Assembly (NCBI GenBank): GCA_943736015.1
Contig: OX031062.1
Span: 52,254,962 to 52,318,961 of the forward strand
Direction: 5' to 3'
Origin: Tridacna crocea
Taxonomy: Eukaryota > Mollusca > Bivalvia > Cardiida > Cardiidae
Length of the DNA stretch: 64,000 bases
In this document: positions 10,722 to 21,683 of the stretch, piece by piece
Layout of the letters: each line of letters starts with the position of its first letter
Position numbering within the stretch: the stretch's first letter is position 1
The notes under the pieces: model-generated
Database searches by the model: none
Seen by the model: the letters and a program-made list of their open reading frames with translations, nothing else
Told to the model about the DNA's origin: nothing
Position numbers and translations under genes: made by a program

Positions 10722-11956
10722 TTATGCTCCCCGAAGGGCGAGCATATAGTCGCCGCTTCGTCTGTCTGTCCGTCCGTCCGTCCGAAGCGATTTCTCCACA
10801 ACCCTTGGACCAAATTGGATAAAACTTCATATATGAACTTTTTGAAGTAAGGCGCCGACGTATCTTTCCCGGATTTTCAATTTGACCCCATGTCATGGAA
10901 AAAAGGGGCTTAATACAAAATTGCTATTTTTGCCAATATCTCATTCAGTTTTTGCCTGAATATAATGAAACTTCATGGTTATATTGTTTATGGAAAGTTT
11001 TAGCAAGTGCCCTTGCTCTTTTTAATCTGGGCATTTTTTAAGTTGACGTTCTGTCATGGAAAAAGGGGGCTTCTTGCAAAATTCCAATTTTTACTAATAT
11101 TTCATTCAGTTTTGCTCAAAATTTCATTAAACTTCATGGCTATATTGTTTATTCAAAGTTTCACCATGTGCTCTTGTTTCTTTATCTATGTGTTTTTCAA
11201 TTTGACCCTCTGTCATGGAAAAAGGGGGCTTCTTGTAAAATGACAAGGCAAAAGGGGCCCTAATGCAAAATTTCAATTTTTACTGATATCTTGTTCAGTT
11301 TTTGTCAAAATTTCATGAAATTTCATGGTTATATCTTGTTTTACAAGTTTCAACATGTGCCCTTTGCTTTTCTTCAATCTATGAATTACTAATGGGCAAA
11401 TACGTCTTTCCCGGTTTCTCAAATTGAGGTTGCATCACGGAAAAAGGCGACTTCATGGAAAAAATTGTTTTTCACTAGTATCTCCTTTATCGGTGCTCAA
11501 AACTTTGTGAAATTTCAAATCTGAACTTGTTGGAATGTTGCCCAGGTACCTCTCTTCCTGTTTCTCAATTTCAGGCTGCGTCTCGGAAAAAGGGGGCTTC
11601 ATGTAAAAAATTGTTTTATTTAATATTTACTACATGACTGCTAAAAATTTTATGAAATTTCGAATTTTGAAAGAAATTATTCAAAAATGCCACAAACCAC
11701 ACACCCGTTGTATTTATTTCAATGATGCAATATTGTCTGAAGGGAAAAGGGGGCTTAAAGGGGGCTTATTGGGCTTATTGTCCTCTACAAGTTTGTGTTG
11801 GCTATCTCTAAGATAGTAATTGCCTTTTCATTTCAAGTTTTGGGGGGCATGAACTGGTTCTTTTAGGATAAAAGAAGTGAATTTATATCAATTTCATATA
11901 CTTTATGACAAGCACTTGTTCGGGGAGCATAACCCGTCTCTGACGGCTCTTGTTAT
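10722..11956 (+). mobile_element. TCCG element, copy 1 (~1.23 kb)
   Basis: Ends TGCTCCCCG (10725) and CGGGGAGCA (11931) are inverted. A (TCCG)n/(TCTG)n stretch follows the left end. Inside are diverged ~160-170-bp tandem units with ATGGAAAAAGGGGGCTTCTT and TTCATGGTTATATTGTTT. A second copy is at 16253-17487. Non-coding; a widespread mollusc-type repeat. Confidence 0.8.
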
Positions 11957-12002
11957 TGAGGGTCATTACTACACAAGAGTCGTCTTTGAAAGACGGAAAA
12001 AA

Positions 12003-12110
12003 AATATTGTGAGAAAATGCTAGTTACCAACATTTGCTATTGACCGGCAGTATTTTCAAAAACTTTCTTTACCAAATCATGGGATTGCTTTGTTAAGTGT
12101 TATCGTTGAT
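12003..12110 (-). mobile_element. Family H MITE, decayed
   Basis: Only AAAATGCTAGTTACCAACAT and the arm end GGGATTGCTTTGTTAAG remain. Confidence 0.45.
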
Positions 12111-12234
12111 ACTTACATATAGCTCTTTATTTTGGACGTGCCAAAATTCAAAGTATTTGCAGACAAGAATTTGCATTCAAAAAACCCACTGTCTAAGGTT
12201 CGTGAAAATTCGAGATTGTGTCGTAGAGAGAGGC

Positions 12235-12464
12235 TTAAACTTTTCACCAAACGAAAAATTTAAAGACAGGTCCAAATTGAAAGCGTTTGCAGACGACAAT
12301 ATAAATTCGACTGAAAAATGGAAATTTGATTCAGGAGGGATAGAAAACATTGTGGGAAAAGGAGAAAATGCTGGTTACCAGCATTTTCTCCTTTTCCCAC
12401 AATGTTTTCAAAGGGCGTTTACCTCAGGGGCGTCAATAGTAGGTATTGTGTGGTAATAGGTTAA
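12235..12464 (-). mobile_element. Family H MITE, type A core
   Basis: TTAA ends and a perfect 67-bp hairpin, located 128 bp upstream of the GMC oxidoreductase start. It could affect that promoter (inference). Confidence 0.9.
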
Positions 12465-12591
12465 TAATGTCGCACTGAACTACTAGAGCGTAAAAACTGT
12501 GTATTTTTTACAAAGAGGTTCTCTTTACTATTATGACATGTACACGAAATAAAAATATACTTATTGTGTGACAAACTGAAAACCTGCTTGC

Positions 12592-14352
12592 ATGGCGTTT
12601 AAAACCGTGCTTGTATCTATTTTGATTGCATTCTGTGCGTACTTTTTGACCAAGTGGATGCTTGTGCGTGGAGCGTTCAGACTTGGTGCAGGTAAAACAG
12701 TTGATGAACTAAACACAACATATGATTTTGTGATTGTCGGGGGCGGCTCTGCTGGAGTAGTTGTCGCCGCGAGACTCTCTGAGAACCCGGATGTTACTGT
12801 GTTACTTTTGGAAGCGGGCGGGGAGGAGACGGAATTTACATACCACGTGCCAGGGTTTGCACTCTTTCATACAATGAGTGAAATTGATTGGGCTTATCAG
12901 ATAGAGAGACCGAAAAATGCACAAACAAATAGAAAACCTGGTAATGAAGAGTTCTGGAGTGCAGGTCGAGTTCTCGGTGGGGGATCTATCATAAACTATC
13001 TTCAGTATGCCCGCGGGAGCAGGTATGATTATGATAATTGGGAAAACGCAGGGTGTACCGGATGGGGCTACAATGACGTGTTGCCGTACTTTCTCAAATC
13101 GGAGGATGTCCAAGTGGACAAATTAAGAAACTCAAAATACCATGGAACTGCTGGGTTTCTTGGAGTTACGAACGAAGGTGCCTCAGATCACCCTTTATTT
13201 GACGACTTTGTAAAAGCTGGGACTGAGCTTGGTTATGAACATATTGATCACAATGGTGAAACTGGGATTGGGTTTAGTACTCATTACTGGACAGGTAGAA
13301 AGGGTGTTCGCTCGAGCCCGGCTCGTGATCTTCTTCGTCAAGCTATGAATAGGCCCAACCTACACGTGGCAGTTAGGTCCGTCGTTACTAAAATTAACAT
13401 TGTAAATAAAACGGCCCTGTCTATAGAATGTATCAGGAATAACCGCAAACAGATAATTAGGACAAAGAAAGATGTGATACTGTCTGCAGGATCAGTTGAA
13501 TCTGCAAAGTTGTTGATGTTATCTGGTATAGGCCCAAGACAGCACTTGCAGGAGAACCACATCCCTGTGATCGCGGATTTACCTGTTGGGGAGAACTTTC
13601 AGTACCATGTAATGGTCCCGTTATGGATGAATACAAACAATCCAGACCACGAGCTTTCCCCACCATCAATTACGGACTATTTGCAGTATCTTACCTTCAA
13701 TACCGGTAAGTTAGCATTGCCAATTGCTTTTGGCGTGGCTTTAGTGAGAACAGACGAAAGAAAGGACGATGTGCCTGAACTACAAATTGGTCATCTCTCA
13801 TATAAAATGCCATCAATGATAACAGGCCTCCCTGAAATGGCTTCGATTGATGAGGGACCTGGAATGACATTCGTACTCTTCCTACTTCACCCAAAGTCGA
13901 AAGGATTTCTAAAACTGAGGAGTTACGATGCTTTCGACAAGCCTTTGATAGATCCTAATTACTTTTCAGATGAAGATGATATAAATAAACTAGTTACAGG
14001 TATTCGATTTGTCAAAAAGATGGTCTCGACAGAATCTTTTAGAAAACACAACGTCTCCATGGACGTAAACGACGTCAGTCCTTGCGGAAATGCGCAGTTT
14101 GACAGCGACGCCTACTGGAATTGTTTTGTTCGTAATGTGTTGACAGGGATACATCCGGTCGGTACCTGTAAGATGGGTAAAAAGACTGATCCTTCGGCGG
14201 TAGTGGACCCAACATTGCGTGTAAAGGGAATCAAAGGGCTGAGAGTAGTGGATGCTTCCATAATGCCGGAAGTAATTTCCGGAAATACAAATGCAGTTTG
14301 CATTATGATTGGTGAAAAAGGAGCGGATTTAATCATGAAAGATCTGGATTGA
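12592..14352 (+). CDS. GMC-family FAD-dependent oxidoreductase (glucose/choline dehydrogenase-like), intronless
   Basis: A single uninterrupted frame of 586 codons, the usual length for this family. Residues 1-24 form a hydrophobic signal anchor or signal peptide, suggesting a membrane-tethered or secreted enzyme. The ADP-binding loop VIVGGGSAG lies at about residues 47-55 for FAD. GMC signature 1 (GRVLGGGSIINYLQYARGS) starts near residue 125, and signature 2 (SAGSVESAKLLMLSGIG) near 298. The C-terminal catalytic region has GIHPVGTCKMG, with the predicted catalytic His at 521, and SGNTNA, with the second active-site Asn near 567. The family oxidises alcohols (sugars, choline, ecdysteroids and others) using FAD; the substrate cannot be told from sequence. 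The start is the first ATG before the hydrophobic segment (TTGCATGGCG). Family H MITEs lie on both sides (12235-12464, 14432-14659). No near poly(A) signal was found. The lack of introns could mean a retrocopy, but the frame is intact with all motifs present. Confidence 0.95.
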   Translation: MAFKTVLVSILIAFCAYFLTKWMLVRGAFRLGAGKTVDELNTTYDFVIVGGGSAGVVVAARLSENPDVTVLLLEAGGEETEFTYHVPGFALFHTMSEIDWAYQIERPKNAQTNRKPGNEEFWSAGRVLGGGSIINYLQYARGSRYDYDNWENAGCTGWGYNDVLPYFLKSEDVQVDKLRNSKYHGTAGFLGVTNEGASDHPLFDDFVKAGTELGYEHIDHNGETGIGFSTHYWTGRKGVRSSPARDLLRQAMNRPNLHVAVRSVVTKINIVNKTALSIECIRNNRKQIIRTKKDVILSAGSVESAKLLMLSGIGPRQHLQENHIPVIADLPVGENFQYHVMVPLWMNTNNPDHELSPPSITDYLQYLTFNTGKLALPIAFGVALVRTDERKDDVPELQIGHLSYKMPSMITGLPEMASIDEGPGMTFVLFLLHPKSKGFLKLRSYDAFDKPLIDPNYFSDEDDINKLVTGIRFVKKMVSTESFRKHNVSMDVNDVSPCGNAQFDSDAYWNCFVRNVLTGIHPVGTCKMGKKTDPSAVVDPTLRVKGIKGLRVVDASIMPEVISGNTNAVCIMIGEKGADLIMKDLD

Positions 14353-14431
14353 TAGGAATGTTCCCCTTATGTCTATTTCATATACCCCTTATATGAGCCC
14401 GCGCAGGGTAATCCGATACGATCCTTCCATT

Positions 14432-14659
14432 TTAACCCTTTCCCAAACAGCAAATTTTGGACCAGACCAAAATGAAAGCATTTTGCAAATGACAAATTAG
14501 CAGTTGCTAAAAGATGATTTTTCTATATGGTAGGGTAGAAAACATTGTGGGAAAAGGAGAAAATGCTGGCTACCAGCATTTGCTCCTTTTCCCCACAATG
14601 TTTCAAAAGGTTTCTATTCCTGACACGTAAAAACCGAGGATTGTTTGGGAAAGGGTTAA
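14432..14659 (-). mobile_element. Family H MITE, type A core
   Basis: TTAA ends, 80 bp after the GMC stop codon. The core reads GGCTACC and ATTTGCTCC, so stem pairing is slightly broken. Confidence 0.9.
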
Positions 14660-14887
14660 TTTGATTTTCTGTTTTGAGGAGGTCAACTGTGGGGCAAAAT
14701 CTATTATTATACTGCAAAGAAATTTCTCGTGATCTGATTGGATTACATGCCCCGAACATATATATACTACTCAAACTTTGATAGGGATCACTTACAAATT
14801 CCTGTATATGTATCTTTAAAAGAGAAAGAAATTCTATCCGTTTTATGTAACCAAATACTCATGCCGATACACAACCAACATCCCTAT

Positions 14888-15410
14888 CAGGCCCGTAGGA
14901 AGCAATTTTGGATTGGGGGGGCCAACATCATTTTCAATTTTGGATGGGGGGGGGGGGGGGGCAACATCATTTTCAATTTTGGATTGGGGGGCCAACATCA
15001 TTTTAGAATCGGCTTGTCCTGATTTTACATATATTGCGTTTGGTTATGCATTGAGAAATAACCCACCTACTAATACCAATGATCGAAAAAGAAGGAAATT
15101 TGATCAACAATGTGGTGAATTACGAGATTTGGAGAAAAGAATAAAGCAGAAAATCACACGAAATGAAATGTGATGTCAGAAATTGTTTGGTGTCTGTCAG
15201 ATAACAAAAGTAGAAGAAAAAATTCCATGGCTCGCCGCTTTTTGTTTAGAACTATTTCAAATCGTCCCAAATTTTCTATAATTTCATTCTCTTTATGCAC
15301 GATGATTGTCTAGGAATATTGAGCGAAATACTGTCACAGTCATTTCATTGGTGATCAAATTATTGGGGGGGGGGCGCCCCCCCCCACCCTGTTCCTACGG
15401 CCCTGCCTAT
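14888..15410. mobile_element. G-tract element with tandem 45-bp-type units
   Basis: TIRs CAGGCCCGTAGGAA / TTCCTACGGCCCTG. The left side has three units of CATCATTTTCAATTTTGGAT separated by G8-G16 runs; the right side has G11 followed by C10. No coding potential. Confidence 0.7.
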
Positions 15411-15483
15411 TCACATCGGGTCGTTGCAAATGCAAACAATGAGGGTGTTGAAATGCATTTTAATTTATATCATACCATTTAAA

Positions 15484-16030
15484 TGTGGCCCTTCAGGTTT
15501 TGGGTCGAAAATTTTACAAAAAAAAGAAAAAAAAAAATCATCCTTAAACCCCAAAGCCTTTTACGCTTCTTTCATAAAACCCTAATAGTCGAAAACCATC
15601 CGACAACACGAGAAACTGAGATTTACTACAGCCCAGGTTGACACCAACGGGAGACACGTTCTATTTTTAGATGATCAATTCGCTCCTTTACATACAGGAA
15701 TACACAGACTAAGTTTCAAACATAGCGTCCGAAGAAGACATTAAGGAAAATAATTATTATATTGTTATGTAATGGAATTTAAGCGTTATGAGTCACGTGC
15801 CAGTCTTTTGACATTCCCACAATGCTTTATTTAATTTTTGGCGCGAAATCTAAAAATACCTTAAGAGGCTACGTAGCCTTTTAAGGGAATACCATAAAAA
15901 AAATTGTAATTTTATGAATCTTAATTATTGATGATTTGTATTATTTTTTCATATAAATTTCAGTGATATATATGTATATTTTCTTTAATTCGGTGAGATG
16001 TACAAATTCTAAATACCCACCTTTAAAAGT
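15484..16030 (+). mobile_element. ~549-bp element, copy 3
   Basis: Same family as 7535-8082, with GGCTACGTAGCC, CAAACATAGCGTCCGAAGAA and a CCACCTTTAAAAG end. Confidence 0.75.
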
Positions 16031-16252
16031 ATAGAAATAATTGCGACGAATGTACAGTCGGCCCAACTGTAAGTCGCAGACAGAGAAATTACTAGTATTT
16101 CAAGACTAGGTTAAAACCTGCCAGGTAGCTGTGGCTATCGTTCACTTTTTCGCTTGATGTTAAAATTCTTTTTTTTTAAATCTGCCAGTGACTTGCATAT
16201 GGTCCGGCCACACGATAACAGACAGTCATCACTACAATATTTTCCATATTTT

Positions 16253-17487
16253 TTATGCTCCCCGAGGGCGAGCATATAGTCGTCGCTTCGTCTGTCCGTC
16301 CGTCTGTCCGTCCGTCCGTCCGTCCGTCCGTCCGAAGCGATTTCTCCACAACCCTTGGACCAAATTGGATAAAACTTCATATATGAACTCCTTAGGGTAA
16401 GGTGCCGATATAATTTTCCCGGATTTTCAATTTGACCCCATGTCATGGAAAAAAGGGGCTTAATGCAAAATTGTAATTTTTACCAATATCTCATTCAGTT
16501 TTTGTCAGAATATCATGAAACTTCATGGTTATATTGTTTATGGAAAGTTTTAGCATGTGCCCTTCCTATTTTTATTCTGGGCATTTTTTTAAGTTGAAGT
16601 TCTGTCATGGAAAAAGGGGGCTTCTTGCAAAATTCCAATTTTTACTAATATTTCATTCAGTTTTGGTCAAAATTTCATTAAACTTCATGGTTATATTGTT
16701 TTTTCAAAGTTTCACCATGTGCTCTTGTTTCTTTATCTATGTGTTTTTTTCAATTTGACCCTCTGTCATGGAAAAAGGGGGTTTCTTGTAAAATGAAAAA
16801 GGGGCCCTAATGCAAAATTGCAATTTTTACTAATATCTTGTTCAGTTTTTGTCAACATTTCATGGTTATAACTTGTTTTACAAGTTTCAACATGTGCCCT
16901 TTGTTTTTGCAATCTATGAATTATTAATGCGCAAATACGTCTTTCCTGGTTTCTCAAATTAAGGCTGCATCACAGAAAAAGGGGACGTCATGGAATTTAT
17001 TTTTTTCACTAGGTTCTCCTTTATCAGTGCTCAAAACTTTGTGAAATTTCAAATCTGAAGTTGTTGGGACGTTGCCCAGGTACCTCTCTTCCTTTTTCTC
17101 AATTTCAGGCTGCATCTCGGAAAAAGGGGGCTTCATGTGAAAAATTGTTTTATGTAATATTTAAAACATGACTGCTCAAAATTTCATGAAATTTCGAATT
17201 TTGAATTATTATTCAAAAATGCCACAAACCACACACCCGTTGTATTTATTTCAATGATCCAATATTGTCTTATGGGAAAATGGGGCTTAAAAGGGGCTTA
17301 TTGGGCTTATTGTCCTCTACAAGTTCGTGTTGGCTATCTTTAAGATAGTAATTGCCTTTTCACTTCAAATTTTGGGGGACATGAACAGGTTCTTCTAGGA
17401 TAAAAGAAGTGAATTTATATCAGTTTCATATATTTTGTGACAAGCACTTGTTCGGGGAGCATAACCCATCTCTGAAGGCTCTTGTTT
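16253..17487 (+). mobile_element. TCCG element, copy 2
   Basis: Collinear with 10722-11956 over its length, with a longer TCCG run (16297-16334) and inverted ends TGCTCCCCG / CGGGGAGCA. Confidence 0.82.
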
Positions 17488-17498
17488 AATGGTAGGAT

Positions 17499-17730
17499 TT
17501 AACCCTTTCCCAAACAAACCCTTGTTTTTACATGTCTGCAGTACGAGTCTTTTGAAAACACTGTAGGAAAAGGAGAAATTGCTCGTAACGAGCAACTTCT
17601 CCTTTTTCCACAGTGTTTTTTACCCATTTGGAGAACTTTCTGGCATTTTTATCGAATTTGAAATTGTCGTCTGCAAATTCTTTGAGTCTTGAAGAGTCTT
17701 TGAAAATTTGTCATTTGGGAAAGGATTTAA
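17499..17730 (+). mobile_element. Family H MITE, type B core
   Basis: TTAA ends. The core GAAATTGCTCGTAACGAGC is nearly perfect. The arms match the copy at 2182. Confidence 0.88.
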
Positions 17731-17907
17731 ATCTAAATATATTATGACATCTGCGTTGATGTTTTGGTCTTTATTGGGCCTTTGGATAAATTTGATACAG
17801 GTAAAGAGACTTCAGGAACGCTTAGATAGGCACTGTGTTTGTCTAAGGACCAGTCTACCTCATGATTAAGTCAGATGCTTAAAAGGGGGTTTTAACGTAT
17901 CCACATC
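17731..17907. other. Unassigned spacer
   Basis: No recognised element. ACCAGTCTACCTCATGATTA recurs near 18440 (AGACTAGTCAACCTCATGAT), so the ~400-bp element at 17908 may sit inside a short duplicated stretch. Confidence 0.35.
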
Positions 17908-18323
17908 TTCGAGAGCCAAGGTTACGATCACTACATGGATCTTACCTTGGCTGATTGAGCCCAATTTCGAGATTCCTGCGATGCGCCCTCTATTGGATTC
18001 TGGTTATTACCCCCCCCCCCCTCCTTTACATCATATTTCTTAAAGCCAATGAAATATCGTTTAACAAGCCGCATACGAATACACATAAAGCGATAAGTAG
18101 ACATCCACGTGGGTTTCCATATTACCTTCTATCCGAAAGGTAGCGATCTTGTTCTATTTTTATCAAAAATGAAATGCTACGAGCGATTTCATTCGTTGCA
18201 GTTAGAGCTGGCTGCATGCATCCAATAAAAAAGCGTATCCGGGGAATGTAAAAACCAAGCTCGGTTCGTCAAGGGTAGAGTAGGGTAGTGATTCGTCAGC
18301 CTTGGCTTGAGAAAGATGGCGTA
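17908..18323 (-). mobile_element. ~400-bp dispersed element, copy 2
   Basis: Inverse of 6528-6925, with a C10 tract in place of the G-run of copy 1. Confidence 0.75.
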
Positions 18324-18842
18324 TCCATAACCTGTTATGTAATGATTGCTTGATACCATGGATCAAGGAGATGCATTAAGCGTTTTAGTGCGAGAATGCT
18401 AACCTGGACGAAACTGCTATGGTCAATTTTCTGCCTGTCAAAAGACTAGTCAACCTCATGATTCAGTCGGTTTGTCAGATACCGCGATAGTCTATTATGG
18501 ATCCATTATTACACGTAGATTGCCTATATGACTTGCAACAAGTGAAAAGGGGCATTCAGACATTGGCGTACAGTGTCGTCTCGGAACAGCCTTCGCAGTC
18601 CGCGCAGGCTGATCACAGACGGCACTTTACGACTACAGACTTAGATTTTGTGCTACAGAAGACTTGTGCAAAACAGAAAATTGCATAACAACGAAAAGTC
18701 TCGTTTCAGATAAGTCTGGACAGAGTGCGCTGGTATAACATACCTGGTATTATAGGTCTACACACATAAGATCCCTGGCATCATTACAGCGACGCATGAA
18801 ACTCCCTTTTTCACACAGTATGGCTCAAGTCTCCCTAGACGC
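18324..18842. other. Unassigned intergenic DNA
   Basis: No repeat or gene recognised. A short open frame at 18497 has no known relatives I can name. Confidence 0.3.
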
Positions 18843-19125
18843 AAGGGCGGATCAAGAGGGGGGGGGGGGAACCTGGGGTCTGGAATCCCCCCCCTTGAAT
18901 TTCGGCAAAAAAGTGGTTATCGGATTCGTGATTGGGACTGGTTTGATATTGCACAGCATTTATGTAAAATACGGTCATAAATTTAAAAAGGGTTCAAAAT
19001 GTGGAGACCTCCTCATGGTTAGAACTGGAAATCAAAGTATCATATAATAAGACGAGTGCGTTTTCGGTGGGATCCCCCCCCCCCCCCCCCCCCCCCCCCG
19101 GAGAAAGATATCTGGATCCGCGCAT
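18843..19125. mobile_element. Element with G and C tracts and GGCGGATC ends
   Basis: Left end GGGCGGATCAAGAG then G11; right end after C22 is AAAGATATCTGGATCCGCGC, an inverted match. Confidence 0.5.
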
Positions 19126-19214
19126 GAGACGCACGGTCTTCCAAGCGTTATATATCCAGCTAGATGGCACTCTACAAATTCACATCTACCTAATTTGGGG
19201 ATGCTGGGTACAGA

Positions 19215-19330
19215 AGCGGACTAATTGTTCAAAATAACCGTTACTTTGAATTTCAAATTGAAATAAACGTTTATTCGTTAAAACGCTACTTGGTGGGATT
19301 CATTCAGCTGTGATCGGCTATCATGTAACC
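19215..19330 (-). repeat. Fragment related to 620-790
   Basis: GTTACTTTGAATTTCAAATT and AACGCTAC match, in inverse, the region before the telomere-like repeat and the copy near 54730. Confidence 0.5.
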
Positions 19331-19472
19331 TATGCATTCGTCATTTATTAAAACAGCCCCCACATACTTAATTGGGTTACAGGCTAGTAACTTCGGTACC
19401 CCAACTTTACCCTGGTATTGTGGAGATGGGTGGTGCGCGTCATAGCAGATCTAGACACTCCTAGACAGGTCC

Positions 19473-19936
19473 ATCTTCGGGAGCCAAGGTTACGATCACT
19501 ACGTGGATCTTACCTTGGCTCATTGAGCCCGATTTCGAGATTCCTTCGATGCACCCTCTATTGGATGTTGGTTATTATCCCCCTTTACATCATATTTCTA
19601 AAAGCCAATGAAATGTCGTTTTACAAACCGCTTACGAATACACATGAAGCGATGAGCAGACATGCACGTGGCTTTCCATGTTTACCTTCTATTCGAACGG
19701 TCGCGACCTTGTTCTATTTTTATCAAAGATGAAATGCTACGAGCAAATTCATTCGTTGCAGTAAGAGCTGGCTGCATCCAATGAAAAAGCGTATCGGGGG
19801 AATGTAAAAATCAAGATTGATCCGCCAAGGGTATAGTAACGTAGTGAATCGTTAGCATGAACTGGCCACCGTTGTATACGTCAGTAGTATCAGGGGCGGT
19901 AACCAGTCTATCGTTAGCATTGGCTTGCGAAGATGG
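19473..19936 (-). mobile_element. ~400-bp dispersed element, copy 3
   Basis: Inverse of copy 1, with about 55 extra bases near its end flanked by ATCGTTAGCAT repeats (19849 and 19910), a probable small insertion with duplication. Confidence 0.72.
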
Positions 19937-20134
19937 ACAGGTCTAATCTTTAAAGAATTTGACATGTGCAGACAACGGTCTTTCAGGTGGATAGGAGAAA
20001 ATGTGGGTTAGATTAAAAAAATGTACAACGAACAGTTAAAAGCTTTTTTGGGGGAAGTGGTGGGTGGGGGGGGGGGGTTTACACAACTTCAACGGCAGTC
20101 TGTAGGTAATTCATTTAGCAAACTTTGTTTATTA

Positions 20135-20364
20135 CTTAGCTCTTTACAAAACGACAACTTTTTAGACCAGTCCTAATTGAAAGCACTTGCAGACGACAAA
20201 TTAAACGTAACTCAAAAATTGAAATTTATTTCTAGTCGAGTAGAAAACATTGTGGGAAAAGGAGAAAATGCTGGTTACCAGCATTTTCTCCTGTTTCCAA
20301 AATGTTTTCAAAAGGCTTCCATCAAAGGGTCGTAAAAACCAAGGATTGCTTGGTGAAGGGTTAA
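20135..20364 (-). mobile_element. Family H MITE, type A core
   Basis: Right TTAA intact, left decayed to TTAG. One half of the hairpin reads CTCCTGTTTCCAAAATG. Confidence 0.85.
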
Positions 20365-21152
20365 AACACTTTTACGTGCTTTTCGGTAGATTATATTGCG
20401 ATCTTTTGCGGGGCTATGCCATGGGGTGACAACTTTACTTGACTTTTGAAATTTGTTTATATTGGGTGAACATCATCCCGTGTTGCGTATAAATATTATC
20501 TCTTCCTAATGTCTCTTAATTTACCGAGTATGGCAACTTGATAATGAGTCCACATAATGTTCAGCCAGCTGGACCTAGTGAAGCCTTTATTCTGTTGATT
20601 CCTGGATTTTATGACATTTCATGGCATAAGTGATATCGATTAGCAAATTTCTTCGGACGACGATGTTTTTCGGAAATCGTGATTCCATCGGAGTTAGCCA
20701 TTTCCGTTACTCGTAGTAAACAAATATGGCGGCACTTGGAAGTTCTTTATAAACTTTCTAAATAAATTGCCTAACTACAGGTTATAAAATCGCCAACTTA
20801 ACCTTGTTATTGCACCAGAGTGATGGGTTAAAGATATTTTTCGTTTAATTTACATTTTGATTTTAATTGCAAATGATATTCAACGGGAAAATGACATGCA
20901 AAACTCGTTTCCAATAAAAAGTCAGATCTTACATGATCACTACTCGGGATGCCCAAGTTAATTACGAGAATACTAGTTTAATAAGCAACTTTTAATGATA
21001 GCTTAATCATTTTTATTGCCTATTTATCTGTTTGACTTTGTTTGGATAGATGACGGTGAATGACATTTTACAAGTTTTCTGTCTCAAAGTCGAGTATTGA
21101 TTCACCATCACTGTTCACTCTCTTTGAACTCTGGGTGTTATGTTGCATTAAG
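20365..21152. other. Repeat-poor region, possible promoter of CFAP20DC
   Basis: Longest stretch here without a MITE. Contains the ATGGCGGC motif at 20723. No coding frame recognised; a 5' untranslated exon could be here. Confidence 0.3.
20723..20733 (+). promoter_or_regulatory. YY1-like motif in possible CFAP20DC promoter
   Basis: AATATGGCGGC fits the YY1 consensus often found just downstream of start sites of housekeeping genes. It lies in repeat-poor DNA 2.4 kb before the first coding exon, so a 5' non-coding exon could start here. Motif-only evidence. Confidence 0.25.
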
Positions 21153-21361
21153 TTAACCTGTAAAAGACGAAAACATATTGGAATGGACCAAATTAAAAGC
21201 ATTTGCAAACAACAAATAAATATTGCTGAACTGATTATTTCTTTCCTGAATTGGATTGAAAACATTGTTGGAAAACGAGAAAATTCTGGTTACCAGCATG
21301 TTTCAGAGGCCTCTTTTAGGATCATTAAAGGTCATGATTAATGGAGGAAATAATGAATTAA
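21153..21361 (-). mobile_element. Family H MITE, decayed
   Basis: GGACCAAATTAAAAGCATTT and GAAAACATTGTTGGAAAACG remain; most of the second hairpin half is deleted. Confidence 0.65.
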
Positions 21362-21454
21362 ATAAATGAATTAAAAAAACCTATAGTTGCCTTGTCTTTG
21401 CATTTGACTGTCTCTGCTTGTGTAATCGCATGTCTCGGCAAACACAAGATGGAA

Positions 21455-21683
21455 TTAACCCTTTACCCAATATGGCATTTCTATAATATCTCTAAATGAC
21501 CCTAAATAACAGCAAGGATGAAGCCATTTCTTATGTGTACATAACACCTTTTGATGGTGTAGAAAACATTGTGACAAAAGGTGAAATTGCTTGTCACGAG
21601 CTATTTCACCTTTTGCCACAGTGTTTTCAAAAGGCTCGTACAAGCAATGCGTAGAAACAAGTATCTAAGGAGTAAAGGGTTAA
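21455..21683 (+). mobile_element. Family H MITE, type C core, 229 bp
   Basis: TTAA ends. Type C hairpin with one mismatch (TGCTTGTCACGAGCTA); arms as in 9393-9621. Confidence 0.88.

Noticed and set aside
12802-14336. Minus-strand open frames across 12.8-14.3 kb
   Set aside because: They are antisense shadows of the GMC oxidoreductase coding strand.
14738-15173. Coding exon around the GGGG-rich frame
   Set aside because: The frame is made of tandem G-tract repeats inside a TIR element and lacks splice sites or similarity.
10613-16446. Open frames reading ...KGCGEIASDGRTDRQTDR... on minus
   Set aside because: They come from the TCCG/TCTG runs of the two TCCG elements, not from a gene.
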